A program made the position numbers and the translations under genes. Below the pieces are notes generated by a model. That model had not been told where the DNA came from. It ran no database searches and was given only the letters and a program-made list of their open reading frames with translations. DNA of 64,000 nt from Bacteroidota bacterium (GTDB lineage: Bacteria; Bacteroidota; Bacteroidia; AKYH767-A; OLB10): NCBI GenBank assembly GCA_016717725.1, contig JADKFA010000044.1:1-64000 (forward strand), given 5' to 3'. Shown piece after piece: positions 42,185 to 51,065 of this stretch (position 1 is the stretch's first letter; every line of letters begins with the position of its first letter).

Positions 42185-43731
42185 GAATGAAAAAGTCAAT
42201 ACTTTTTTTTGCAATACTATTTACAATATTGTATTGCAAAAACAGCCAAGCCCAATCCCGATTGCTATCGGGAAGAAACTCCATTTGGTGTTTTGGTGAT
42301 TCAGCTGGTATTGATTTTACTGTTCCTTCCAACCCGCAGCCTTATTTTTCGGCAATGCGAAGTAGAGGTACTGCTGTTTCAATATGTGATACATTAGGAC
42401 AATTGTTGTTTTATGCTCATACTGGCGATACTAGTAATAATGGTACAAATACTAGAGGCAATATTTTAGATAAGAATCATCTACTTATTGACAATGGAGA
42501 TTCAATTATAGGAATATCCTGGTATCAGGAGATGGTGATTATTCCTATGCCAGGTGATACTAATAAGTACTATCTTTTTGCACAAGATGTTACATTGAAC
42601 TACGGAATCTACTATTCAATTATTGATATGGGTTTGAATAATGGATTGGGTAAAGTAATACTTAAAAACCAACAAATTTTAAATATTCGAATGGCGGATT
42701 GTATTACTGCAATAAAGCATGGGAATGGTCGTGATTGGTGGATGTATTCCAGATCAGGAGATGGATTCTTAACAAGTAATCCATTTTATACATATCTCAT
42801 TTCTCCTTCTGGGATTTTATTAGATACGCTACAAAACATTGGCCCACTAACTGGAGGTGGATTTATTGAATTCCGCTGGAACAAACAAGGAACCAAAATG
42901 GCGTATGTAAATTACAGCGGACTCATCCAGGTTTTTGATTACGATCGTTGCACTGGTCTTATTTCTAATCCCATTACACTGGATACTATGCGTCCCAGTT
43001 CGCCTTTGCCTGCTTATTGGGCTTGTGAGTTTTCTGCTAGTAGTAGATATTTATATGTTAGCGCTAGTTCAACAATTTCTTATTTGTATCAATATGATTT
43101 AATTAATTTACCCACTTCGTTTACTAGAGACACTGTTTGGACAACGCCCTTTCCAGTAAATACTGCCGGTGATTTGAAAAGAGGTCCTGATGATAAAATT
43201 TATCTTTCAAGTGCTTATATTGATAGTATGAATAATTGGAATTATCCCTATCCGGATTCAGCTTACAATATTTACAATATGAATTTGTCAGTAATCAACG
43301 AGCCAGATTCTGCTTTCCCCGCTTGCAATTTTACTCCCTATAGTTTCTACCTTGGCGGCAAACGCACCTATTGGGGATTACCTAATAATCCTAATTACGA
43401 TATGGGTGTAATAGCAGGTAGTCCGTGTGATACATTGAGCGTAGGCCTCTCCCCCGGCCCCTCTCCAGAGGAGAGGGGAGCTATTATGCAGGCTTGGTAC
43501 AATCCAGCATGGAATCTTATTCATGTAAACGCATCACAATTAAAAGGCAAAGTAGGTATCATTCGTTTACTGGATGTGAGTGGAAGAACACTCTATGAAA
43601 AAAAGATAGAGTTTATTCATGGAGGTTATTACACAACAGAAATTTATATGAATGCATTTTCATCTGGAATTTATTTTATGCAATTAATAACCGATAATGA
43701 GCAGGTGGCTGGTAAGGTGATGAAAAACTGA
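42181..43731 (+). CDS. T9SS type A cargo, beta-propeller-like, paralogue 2
   Basis: 516 residues, starting with the ATG that overlaps the previous stop codon. The signal peptide is SILFFAILFTILYCKNSQAQ. It is a tandem duplicate of the preceding gene: the propeller part is clearly similar but diverged, while the last ~80 residues, including the sorting tail, are almost identical at DNA level (43481-43731 against 41937-42184). Right after the signal peptide it carries five extra residues compared with its paralogue (SRLLSGRN against NRN), encoded by the TCCCGAT palindromic repeat at 42256-42273. The linker LSPGPSPEERG comes from a second palindromic repeat. Both insertions keep the reading frame and lie outside the folded core. 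Function unknown; co-transcription with paralogue 1 is likely. Confidence 0.85.
   Translation: MRMKKSILFFAILFTILYCKNSQAQSRLLSGRNSIWCFGDSAGIDFTVPSNPQPYFSAMRSRGTAVSICDTLGQLLFYAHTGDTSNNGTNTRGNILDKNHLLIDNGDSIIGISWYQEMVIIPMPGDTNKYYLFAQDVTLNYGIYYSIIDMGLNNGLGKVILKNQQILNIRMADCITAIKHGNGRDWWMYSRSGDGFLTSNPFYTYLISPSGILLDTLQNIGPLTGGGFIEFRWNKQGTKMAYVNYSGLIQVFDYDRCTGLISNPITLDTMRPSSPLPAYWACEFSASSRYLYVSASSTISYLYQYDLINLPTSFTRDTVWTTPFPVNTAGDLKRGPDDKIYLSSAYIDSMNNWNYPYPDSAYNIYNMNLSVINEPDSAFPACNFTPYSFYLGGKRTYWGLPNNPNYDMGVIAGSPCDTLSVGLSPGPSPEERGAIMQAWYNPAWNLIHVNASQLKGKVGIIRLLDVSGRTLYEKKIEFIHGGYYTTEIYMNAFSSGIYFMQLITDNEQVAGKVMKN
42256..42273. repeat. TCCCGATAG-family palindrome inside a coding region
   Basis: TCCCGATTGCTATCGGGA differs by one base from the intergenic copies at 20683, 20915 and 47799. 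It is translated in frame as SRLLSG directly after the signal peptide. The sister gene lacks these bases at the same point. Confidence 0.85.
43447..43480. repeat. GC-rich palindromic repeat inside a coding region, intact copy
   Basis: CCCCTCTCC and GGAGAGGGG pair perfectly across a 3-nt loop, preceded by CTCTCCCCCGG. Read in frame it codes for LSPGPSPEERG. This type of element is known as an abundant intergenic repeat in Bacteroidota. Confidence 0.8.
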
Positions 43732-43822
43732 ATTAGCCCATCCGTCCTAGATGCATTAATAATCCAAACAATAATTTAATTTGAAAAAGCACTTCAAAAA
43801 TTAAATATTATAATTTTAATTG

Positions 43823-46648
43823 TTATAGGGCAAGTAAAAACAACAAAGCAGTATTTATTAAAATTGCTGTCTTGCTCCATGTGGCGATCGAATTTCTTGT
43901 TTTCACCTCCACAAAATAACTTCCGTTGTAATATCCACCCGGAATAGCACATACACTATTTCCATTTTTCAAGAGTATACATTTCGTTTCATGAACAAGA
44001 GAATAAGGAGCCAGTGGTTGATGCAATGTTAATGTGATGGTGTCGCAGGCATTGGTATCTGAACTGATCCCTTCAAGATATAAAGTAGGTACCATTGGCT
44101 GTGCGTTGGTATACAATCCCTCCACAAATAACTTCAAGTTGAAATTAAATGAATTCACTTGGAAGTTCGATGAGGAGATAACACTATCGCAAGCCGTAAT
44201 AATATTTATTTTTCCAGTGGTACCCAATGCAGGCACAGCAGCCTTAATTTGTGTAGCGCTTACCACTCGATATCCAGTTAAAATTCCATTGAATCTAACC
44301 TTAGATGCACCAATAAAATTAGTTCCAGTTACCGTTATTGAATCTCCTGCTAATCCACTGGTCGGTAAAAACGAACTTATGCTAAGCGTGTTTCGAGAGA
44401 TGGTTAAATTTACACCATTGTCATCGCCAATATCTGCAAAATTTGAACTTACTATTCGAACTCTATATCCTGTTCCTGCAGCCTGGCCCGTTGGTATGGT
44501 TCCAGTGATACTTCCACTTGTTGCTGTGCTCGTTAAAGTGCCAATGGTAACTGGCGATGTAAACGAACCACTCGCATTACTCAGTTGAATTGAAAAAACA
44601 TTTCCAGTAATTAGTGTTAATGCTACCGACTGATAGTTAACCGTAATAGAAGATCCTGCACAGAAAGCAGTCAATCCACCAACAATGTTTGGTTTAATAC
44701 TATCAGGTGTATATTGCCACATGTCGGATTTAAAAGTAAATACTTCATCCAGACCATTCGCAGCTTGAGATACTTGCATTCCACCGATCACATAGCCATA
44801 ACCGTTAGTAGCCAATCCTACACATCCTTCACGTCCTGCAGTGAATGGCAATGTTGCTTTTTCAACCCAAGTATTCGCAATGGGATCGAACTCGTAAAAA
44901 TCTTTCTTAAATGCTGATGTATCTAAATAGCCCGTTTGTAAATATCCACAAGCGTAATATCCTTTATTTCCAATGGCAAAAGCGGCTCCTGCATTGCGTG
45001 TGTTGGTATTGAAGTTTGCTTTTGCGGCCCAAGCATTCGTTAACGGATTGTATTCATAACATAGGGCCGGACTGGTTCCTAACGTTGACCCAGCTACGAC
45101 ATATCCTTTTCCGTTAATGGTAAAGGCTCCTGCATTAAATCGTCCAGCAAAATTAACGGGTGCCGCAGTTTTCGTCACCCATAAATTTGTGCTTGGTATG
45201 TACTCATACCAATCGTTATAATAATTACTAGTTGGTGCAACACCAAATCCGTAATACCCTCTGTTATTAATAGTAAGTGCTACTCCTCCTAATCGAGAAG
45301 GGCCTGTAAAGTTTGCTACTTGCGTCCAGGTTCCGCCATTCGGGTTGTACGACCAACATGTATTATATACAACTTGTGTTTGATCGGATCCTCCTACTAA
45401 ATACAAAATGCTATCCACTGTAAAAGAACTCGCGCTATATCGGTTCAACGGAAATGAATCTTTTTCCGTCCAAATTTCTGTTGATGGATCATATAACCAA
45501 GTATCGCGTCTAAACTTACCAAACAAAGTTCCTACATTTAAATAATTGTAGTCGCCATAAACACCAGGACCTATCCACAATTTATCATTTACCACACTTG
45601 CGCACATTCGAGAACGAGCGGTAGCTTTTGGTGATACTAATTGTGTCCATGTATTCGTGAGTGAATTATATTTAATAAAAGAATTATCAATGGCATTTCC
45701 ATTGCGAACACCTGTGAGAATATAACCTTCATTATTGACTACGAAAGATGCGGATAAACTTAACGTGAAAGGCGCCGATGTTTTTTGAGTCCATGTATCA
45801 GTTACATTATTGTACTCATAGCAATCGCTATAATAAAAGCTAGGACCATTATCGTTTCCACCAACAACATATCCTTTACCGTTTAATGTAAATCCATTGG
45901 CGAAGATTCGAGCAGGAGCAGAAACAGGAAGCGATGCTTTTATAGTCCATACATTCGCGGTAGTATCGTATTCCATCAAATCTTTTGATGGTCCGCTCAA
46001 GGCAATTTTATATCCACAGGTCGCATAACCTGTCGCGCCAATGCTAAAACCAACCGCTCCATAGCGTGCGTGCGTGCTAGTAAGTGATGCTTTTTGCAAC
46101 CATGTATTTGTTGATGGATCATATCTCCAAAAATCAAATCGAACTAAGGGAGCATTATTTGAACTTCCACAACCAACAAATCCATAGTTACCTATCACAA
46201 AAGAAAATGGACTATGACGGCCTGAAGAGCCCATGTCGGCCTTTTGAGTCCATGCATTGGTTAGTGGATTATACTCCCAAAGATCTTTAAGGTATACGTT
46301 GGTACTGCTATTGGCTTGAATATAGCCCATCCCTACATACCCTTTTCCATTCACTGAAAAAGAGACGGGGCCGGTTCTTCCACTAAGACCACAATCGGCC
46401 ACTCGATTCCATGCATTCCCAGCAGGGGTAAATCGATACACATCATTTAATGAATTGGTAAAATTTTGGCGACCTACTCCATTTCCTCCGGCAATGTATC
46501 CTTGTCCATTAATTTCAAATCCAGTGGCAAGAGTCCGCTCAACATAATCTGAATGACCAATGGAAGGTTTTTGTGTCCAAATCCCCTGAGAAAATGCGCC
46601 TATATTCATCAATAAAAAGAGAGCGCTTATGAATCCTATTTTTCTCAT
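43823..46648 (-). CDS. Secreted Kelch-repeat beta-propeller protein with TIG/IPT domain
   Basis: The longest frame starts at 46801, but its first 51 residues look non-coding; the Met at 46648 begins a signal peptide (KIGFISALFLLMNIGAFSQ), giving 941 residues. About a dozen Kelch motifs fill residues ~20-640, each with GKGYVxGG followed by YxxxTNxWxxKA, enough for two propellers. After that come an Ig-like segment (FCAGSSITVNYQS...GTGYRVRIVSSNFADIGDDNG) and an IPT/TIG domain (ISSFLPTSGLAGDSITVTGTNFIGASKVRFNG). The last part (FVEVKTRNSIATWSK) is a segment that in relatives is followed by more sequence, but here the frame ends after a hydrophobic ALLFLLAL. No T9SS tail is visible, so it may be secreted by another route, lipid- or surface-bound, or C-terminally truncated. 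Ligand unknown. Confidence 0.82.
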   Translation of the reverse strand: MRKIGFISALFLLMNIGAFSQGIWTQKPSIGHSDYVERTLATGFEINGQGYIAGGNGVGRQNFTNSLNDVYRFTPAGNAWNRVADCGLSGRTGPVSFSVNGKGYVGMGYIQANSSTNVYLKDLWEYNPLTNAWTQKADMGSSGRHSPFSFVIGNYGFVGCGSSNNAPLVRFDFWRYDPSTNTWLQKASLTSTHARYGAVGFSIGATGYATCGYKIALSGPSKDLMEYDTTANVWTIKASLPVSAPARIFANGFTLNGKGYVVGGNDNGPSFYYSDCYEYNNVTDTWTQKTSAPFTLSLSASFVVNNEGYILTGVRNGNAIDNSFIKYNSLTNTWTQLVSPKATARSRMCASVVNDKLWIGPGVYGDYNYLNVGTLFGKFRRDTWLYDPSTEIWTEKDSFPLNRYSASSFTVDSILYLVGGSDQTQVVYNTCWSYNPNGGTWTQVANFTGPSRLGGVALTINNRGYYGFGVAPTSNYYNDWYEYIPSTNLWVTKTAAPVNFAGRFNAGAFTINGKGYVVAGSTLGTSPALCYEYNPLTNAWAAKANFNTNTRNAGAAFAIGNKGYYACGYLQTGYLDTSAFKKDFYEFDPIANTWVEKATLPFTAGREGCVGLATNGYGYVIGGMQVSQAANGLDEVFTFKSDMWQYTPDSIKPNIVGGLTAFCAGSSITVNYQSVALTLITGNVFSIQLSNASGSFTSPVTIGTLTSTATSGSITGTIPTGQAAGTGYRVRIVSSNFADIGDDNGVNLTISRNTLSISSFLPTSGLAGDSITVTGTNFIGASKVRFNGILTGYRVVSATQIKAAVPALGTTGKINIITACDSVISSSNFQVNSFNFNLKLFVEGLYTNAQPMVPTLYLEGISSDTNACDTITLTLHQPLAPYSLVHETKCILLKNGNSVCAIPGGYYNGSYFVEVKTRNSIATWSKTAILINTALLFLLAL

Positions 46649-46847
46649 TCCATTTGATTTCAGATTGCAATATAATAATATATAAGAAACCGGCAAAGTA
46701 CATTTTGGCCAACAGGCTGAATTCCTAGATTTCTTTCCGATTTTCCTTGATGAAGCCCCAAATTGAAGGAATTCGACATCAAATTGAAGGCATTCACACA
46801 TTCAACTTTTACATGATCATCCTGGTGAAAATAAAAAAAACGCCAGC

Positions 46848-46879
46848 AAAAAAGCCGACTCTTTTCAGAATCGGCTTTT
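46848..46879 (-). terminator. Terminator of the ATP synthase operon
   Basis: On the minus strand AAAAGCCGA-TTC pairs with GA-GTCGGCTTTT and is followed by a run of T. It lies about 20 bp after the stop codon of atpG, the last gene of the operon. Confidence 0.85.
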
Positions 46880-46898
46880 CTTAAAATTTATTTTATTC

Positions 46899-47777
46899 TT
46901 ATCCGTTCAGCGCTTCTGCTCCTGCAACGATCTCTAAGATTTCGTTGGTGATAGAAGCTTGACGTGCTTTGTTGTAAGTTAAGCGAAGTTCTTTTAACAT
47001 CTCCCCTGCATTATCCGTTGCTTTGTTCATTGCGGTCATGCGTGCACCGTGTTCGGAAGCATGAGAATCCAACAAGGCTTTGAATAATTGAGTCTTCACC
47101 GATTTCGGAATCAATTCCAAAACAATTTCACCTTGCGATGGCTCATAAATATAATCGTTCTTCTTTGTATTTTCAGTTACAGGAGGAGGTATCAACGGTA
47201 ACAACTGTTCGTTAATTACATATTGAACGGCCGCATTCTTAAACTGATTATAAACCACAATAACACGATCATACTTTGCAGCTGCAAAATCACTCATGAT
47301 CTTTTCTGCAATCTTTGATGCATTAATAAAAGTAAGATCCGCATAAATTTCATTATGATTACCGAGATACACATTCAGATTTTTCGAATAAAAATCAGAA
47401 GCCTTTTTCCCAATGCACAAAATATTTACGTTACCCGCTTTCATTTGTGCATTATACTCATTTGCCAACAATGAATTAATAGCACGCATAATATTCGTGT
47501 TAAACGCACCCGCTAATCCGCGATTCGATGAAACCGCAACGATCAGTACTTTCTCTACCGGACGAACTTTAGCAAAGTTTCCACCCTCGCCCTCTTCCAT
47601 GGAAGAAGAAAGATTCGCTAAAATAGAACCTAACTTATTTGCATAAGGACGTAACGCTTGAATGGCATTCTGTGCACGACGTAATTTTGCCGCACTCACC
47701 ATCTTCATCGCTTTCGTGATTTGCTGGGTACTATTTACGGAAACAATTCTATTTCGAACCTCTTTTAAATTTGCCAT
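46899..47777 (-). CDS. atpG: ATP synthase F1 subunit gamma
   Basis: 292 residues, the normal length. The N-terminal helix motif KEVRNRIVSVNSTQQITKAMKMVSAAKLRRAQ and the C-terminal SEHGARMTAMNKATDNAGEMLKELRLTYNKARQASITNEILEIVAGAEAL are diagnostic. The gamma subunit is the central rotor shaft that couples proton flow through Fo to catalysis in the alpha3-beta3 head. It is the last gene of atpBEFHAG. The 58-bp gap to atpA holds a TCCCGATAG palindrome, which would form a hairpin in the operon mRNA. Confidence 0.97.
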   Translation of the reverse strand: MANLKEVRNRIVSVNSTQQITKAMKMVSAAKLRRAQNAIQALRPYANKLGSILANLSSSMEEGEGGNFAKVRPVEKVLIVAVSSNRGLAGAFNTNIMRAINSLLANEYNAQMKAGNVNILCIGKKASDFYSKNLNVYLGNHNEIYADLTFINASKIAEKIMSDFAAAKYDRVIVVYNQFKNAAVQYVINEQLLPLIPPPVTENTKKNDYIYEPSQGEIVLELIPKSVKTQLFKALLDSHASEHGARMTAMNKATDNAGEMLKELRLTYNKARQASITNEILEIVAGAEALNG

Positions 47778-47798
47778 CTTTTTTAATTATGAATTCAG

Positions 47799-47816
47799 TC
47801 CCGATAGCTATCGGGA
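47799..47816. repeat. Palindromic repeat, TCCCGATAGCTATCGGGA family, within the atp operon
   Basis: Perfect 18-bp palindrome with the same GAATTCAG and TCAGAATT flanks as the copy at 20683. It occupies most of the atpA-atpG gap and will be transcribed; it may tune stability or translation of the distal atpG message. Confidence 0.88.
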
Positions 47817-47835
47817 TCAGAATTCTGAATTATCC

Positions 47836-49416
47836 TTACGCAGAATATTTCTTAGTTAAATCTTTCGCTACTCTCTCCAACTCACCCGTCACTTCATCGT
47901 TAATCACACCTTTCGCTAATTGATCCAACACATTTTTATGTTGTGAGCGAAGTAAGTTTAAGAAGTCAGCTTCGAAATCTCTGATTTTTCTAACGGGTAC
48001 GGCTTGGAGAAGACCTTTTGATCCGCAATAGATAATCGCTACTTGCTCTTCTACACGGAAAGGAGAATATTGACCTTGCTTCAAAATTTCTACGTTACGG
48101 GATCCTTTGTCGATTACTGCTTTGGTAGCAGCATCTAAATCGGAACCGAACTTCGAGAATGCTTCTAACTCGCGGTATTGTGCTTGATCTAATTTCAATG
48201 TACCAGCCACTTTTTTCATCGACTTAATCTGTGCATTACCTCCTACACGAGATACCGAAATACCCACGTTAATTGCAGGACGTACTCCAGCGTTGAATAA
48301 GTTCGCTTCTAAGAAAATTTGTCCGTCGGTGATTGAAATTACATTCGTAGGAATGTATGCCGATACGTCACCCGCTTGTGTTTCGATGATCGGAAGTGCA
48401 GTTAATGATCCACCGCCTTTTACTTTCGATTTCAACGATTCTGGAAGATCATTCATCTGTGCAGCGATGCTGTCAGACTTAATCACTTTCGCAGCACGCT
48501 CTAACAAACGACTGTGTAAATAGAATACGTCTCCTGGGTAAGCCTCACGACCTGGAGGACGACGTAATAATAAAGATACCTCACGGTAAGCTACTGCTTG
48601 CTTTGATAAATCATCATAAACAACCAATGCTGGACGACCAGTATCACGGAAAAATTCTCCTACTGATGCACCCGCCATTGGCGCGTAGAATTGCATCGGT
48701 GCAGAATCAGAAGCTGTTGCAGCAACCACTACCGTGTATGGCATGGCGCCACGCTCTTCTAATGTTTTTACAACGTTTGCGATCGTAGATCCTTTTTGTC
48801 CTACAGCAACGTAGATACAATATACAGGCTCCCCTTTATCGTAAAATTCTTTTTGGTTGATGATTGCATCCAACGCCACCGCTGTTTTACCAGTTTGACG
48901 ATCGCCGATGATCAACTCACGCTGACCACGTCCGATTGGAATCATAGCATCAATTGCTTTGATTCCTGTTTGCAATGGTTCCGTTACCGGTTGACGGAAA
49001 ATTACTCCAGGTGCTTTACGCTCCAAAGGCATTTCAAAAAGTTCACCTTGAATAGGGCCTTTTCCATCGATAGGTGTACCAAGTGTATTGATAACACGTC
49101 CTAACATTCCTTCACCCACGTTGATGGATGCAATGTTTCCGGTACGCTTTACCATATCACCTTCCTTAATCGAGTTCGAAGATCCAAGTGTTACCACTCC
49201 GATATTATCTTCTTCCAAATTCAAAACGATTCCTTTAAGTCCGTTTTCAAACTCGATCAACTCACCGGATTGCACCTTCGTGAGTCCGTAAATACGAGCA
49301 ATACCATCACCTACTTGAAGTACGGTACCAACTTCTTCCAGTTCAGCTACGGTTTTAAAACCAGCCAATTGTTGGCGGAGTATCGCTGAAACTTCGTCGG
49401 GTCTTACGTCTACCAT
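47836..49416 (-). CDS. atpA: ATP synthase F1 subunit alpha
   Basis: 526 residues. The Walker A motif GDRQTGKT, the conserved ALVVYDDLSKQAVAYREVSLLLRRPPGREAYPGDVFYLHSR block (split here only by naming) and the SVSRVGGNAQIKSMK signature are all present. The alpha subunit forms the catalytic head together with beta and binds nucleotide at non-catalytic sites. It starts at an ATG 81 bp after atpH. No sign of damage. Confidence 0.98.
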   Translation of the reverse strand: MVDVRPDEVSAILRQQLAGFKTVAELEEVGTVLQVGDGIARIYGLTKVQSGELIEFENGLKGIVLNLEEDNIGVVTLGSSNSIKEGDMVKRTGNIASINVGEGMLGRVINTLGTPIDGKGPIQGELFEMPLERKAPGVIFRQPVTEPLQTGIKAIDAMIPIGRGQRELIIGDRQTGKTAVALDAIINQKEFYDKGEPVYCIYVAVGQKGSTIANVVKTLEERGAMPYTVVVAATASDSAPMQFYAPMAGASVGEFFRDTGRPALVVYDDLSKQAVAYREVSLLLRRPPGREAYPGDVFYLHSRLLERAAKVIKSDSIAAQMNDLPESLKSKVKGGGSLTALPIIETQAGDVSAYIPTNVISITDGQIFLEANLFNAGVRPAINVGISVSRVGGNAQIKSMKKVAGTLKLDQAQYRELEAFSKFGSDLDAATKAVIDKGSRNVEILKQGQYSPFRVEEQVAIIYCGSKGLLQAVPVRKIRDFEADFLNLLRSQHKNVLDQLAKGVINDEVTGELERVAKDLTKKYSA

Positions 49417-49497
49417 TGTAATTTTTTATTATTAATGTTTGTTAAATTATTTCAATGAAGAATGACATCCATAGAACGTCATTCGATTTTTAATTTT

Positions 49498-50055
49498 TTA
49501 ATAGTCTTTTACGTACAAGTTAATATTGTACTCACGCTTCAACATAGTAATCTTTCTGCTGATGCTGGTGTCATGTTGTTCATCACCTACTGTCAAAACA
49601 AATCCACCAATTAAGCTAGGATCTACTTCTTCGATCAACTCTACTTTATCACCTTTTGATTTCTTCACTAAATTCAAAATCGTTTCACGCATTGCAGGAT
49701 CCAAAACAACAGGTGTCGCAATATGTGCTGTAACAATTCCTTTGTAATCTTTATAAAACTGGATAAAAGCACCCGCAATACCATTCAAGTCACTTGATCG
49801 GTTTTTGTCGATCACAATGTTCATGAAAGAGTTGGTAAGCTCATTTACTTTCGTGCCAAATAAAGCTTTAATGATAGCCGCCTTCTTATCACTTTGAACA
49901 ATTGGATTTCGAAGCAAGGCTACCAATTCACGGCTTGCTGCACATGTTGCATGCAACAATTCCATGTCCTTATAGATCACCTCGGCAACATTACGCTCGA
50001 GGGCCAATCCGAAGAGGGACTTGGCATAACGGCGGGCTACTTTTGATTCTATCAT
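49498..50055 (-). CDS. atpH: ATP synthase F1 subunit delta
   Basis: 185 residues, the family length. It begins SKVARRYAKSLFGLALE and has the C-terminal domain PSLIGGFVLTVGDEQHDTSISRKITML typical of delta/OSCP. It links the peripheral stalk (subunit b) to the F1 head. It lies between atpF and atpA, in the usual order. Confidence 0.96.
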   Translation of the reverse strand: MIESKVARRYAKSLFGLALERNVAEVIYKDMELLHATCAASRELVALLRNPIVQSDKKAAIIKALFGTKVNELTNSFMNIVIDKNRSSDLNGIAGAFIQFYKDYKGIVTAHIATPVVLDPAMRETILNLVKKSKGDKVELIEEVDPSLIGGFVLTVGDEQHDTSISRKITMLKREYNINLYVKDY

Positions 50056-50126
50056 TTTATTTTTATTCCTGATTACTTGCTTTGTTCTCTCTTGAATTAA
50101 TCAATAGATGCAAAACAAGTCATTCA

Positions 50127-50621
50127 TTAATTCATCTTAACGTCTTTCAACATTTCTTGAACAAGTGCTTTTTGTTGTTCGTCGTTGCTGAGTTTTTGAC
50201 GAATCATTTTCTCTGCAATTTCAATCGACAAATACGCCACTTGATTTTTCAAATCCGTGATCGCCGCCATTTTCTCATTGGTGATAGCTTCACGCGCCAA
50301 CGTGATCAATCGATCGCCTTCCACTTGTGCTTTAGCACGAGATTCGTTGATGATCTGATCCTTTGTTTCACGAGCTTCACGTAAAAGAACATCACGCTCG
50401 TTGCGCGCTTCTTGTAAGATACGCTCATTCTCAGCAGTCATGTTCGCTACTTCTTCCTTCGCTTTCTTCGCTGCATTCAATGCATCTGAAATAGAAGTTT
50501 CACGCTCTTTCAATGAACTAAGAATAGGTCCCCATGCAAACTTGCGCATTAAGAACACTACAATCAGAAATGAAATACTCATCCAGAAGATGAGGCCGAA
50601 TTCGGGTTTTACGAGTTCCAT
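50127..50621 (-). CDS. atpF: ATP synthase Fo subunit b
   Basis: 164 residues. One N-terminal membrane helix (FGLIFWMSISFLIVVFLMRKF) is followed by GPILSSLKERETSISDAL and a long charged coiled coil, as expected for the peripheral stalk. It is separated from atpE by a 147-bp gap with a strong hairpin. Confidence 0.96.
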   Translation of the reverse strand: MELVKPEFGLIFWMSISFLIVVFLMRKFAWGPILSSLKERETSISDALNAAKKAKEEVANMTAENERILQEARNERDVLLREARETKDQIINESRAKAQVEGDRLITLAREAITNEKMAAITDLKNQVAYLSIEIAEKMIRQKLSNDEQQKALVQEMLKDVKMN

Positions 50622-50713
50622 AGTGTGTAGGAATTACTTTGTACTGTGAAGGTTGAGACCGAAGCAGTAACGTTTCGGTTTCCCTCTTTATAGTGAGTAA
50701 TAATTGTTGAATG

Positions 50714-50751
50714 AAAACCGGCACCCGACCAAGCGTCGTTCTGCCGGTTTT
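50714..50751 (-). promoter_or_regulatory. Hairpin between atpE and atpF
   Basis: AAAACCGGCA at 50714-50723 pairs perfectly with TGCCGGTTTT at 50742-50751; an inner CGAC/GTCG stem extends it. It starts 18 bp downstream of the atpE stop. Subunit c is needed in roughly ten copies per complex, so a partial terminator or an RNase barrier that raises upstream atpB/atpE message fits this position. That role is inference. Confidence 0.7.
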
Positions 50752-50768
50752 TAGTTTTTTACAATCGC

Positions 50769-51029
50769 TTATTTAGTAAGGATTGCAAGAAGGCCGATAA
50801 CCATCGCGAAGAAGGCAGCTCCTTCAACAAGGGCAGCAGCAAGAATCATGTTTCCGCGGATGTCGCCAGAAGCTTCTGGTTGACGAGCGATTGATTCAAG
50901 TGCAGATCCACCGATACGACCGATACCGATTCCAGCACCGATTGCAGCAAGACCAGCTCCAACTGCAGCAAGACCATAGCCCATTCCGATGTTCTCGGCA
51001 GCTGCTTGAAGTAAGATGTTTGATAACAT
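50769..51029 (-). CDS. atpE: ATP synthase Fo subunit c
   Basis: 86 residues in two hydrophobic helices joined by the polar loop RQPE (49-52). The first helix has the packed AGIGIGRIGG glycine pattern. The ion-binding carboxylate is Glu69 in ALVEGAAFF. The residues after it (GAA) lack the Ser/Thr found in sodium-dependent c rings, so proton coupling is expected. An N-terminal extension of about 12 residues is usual in this phylum. Confidence 0.97.
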   Translation of the reverse strand: MLSNILLQAAAENIGMGYGLAAVGAGLAAIGAGIGIGRIGGSALESIARQPEASGDIRGNMILAAALVEGAAFFAMVIGLLAILTK

Positions 51030-51065
51030 TGTAATTTGTATTTAAGGTAAGTAATAAATTTTCGA

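Noticed and set aside
46649..46801. 51-residue N-terminal extension of the Kelch protein
   Set aside because: It would bury the signal peptide behind a Cys-rich, unstructured leader; the Met at 46648 is the natural start.
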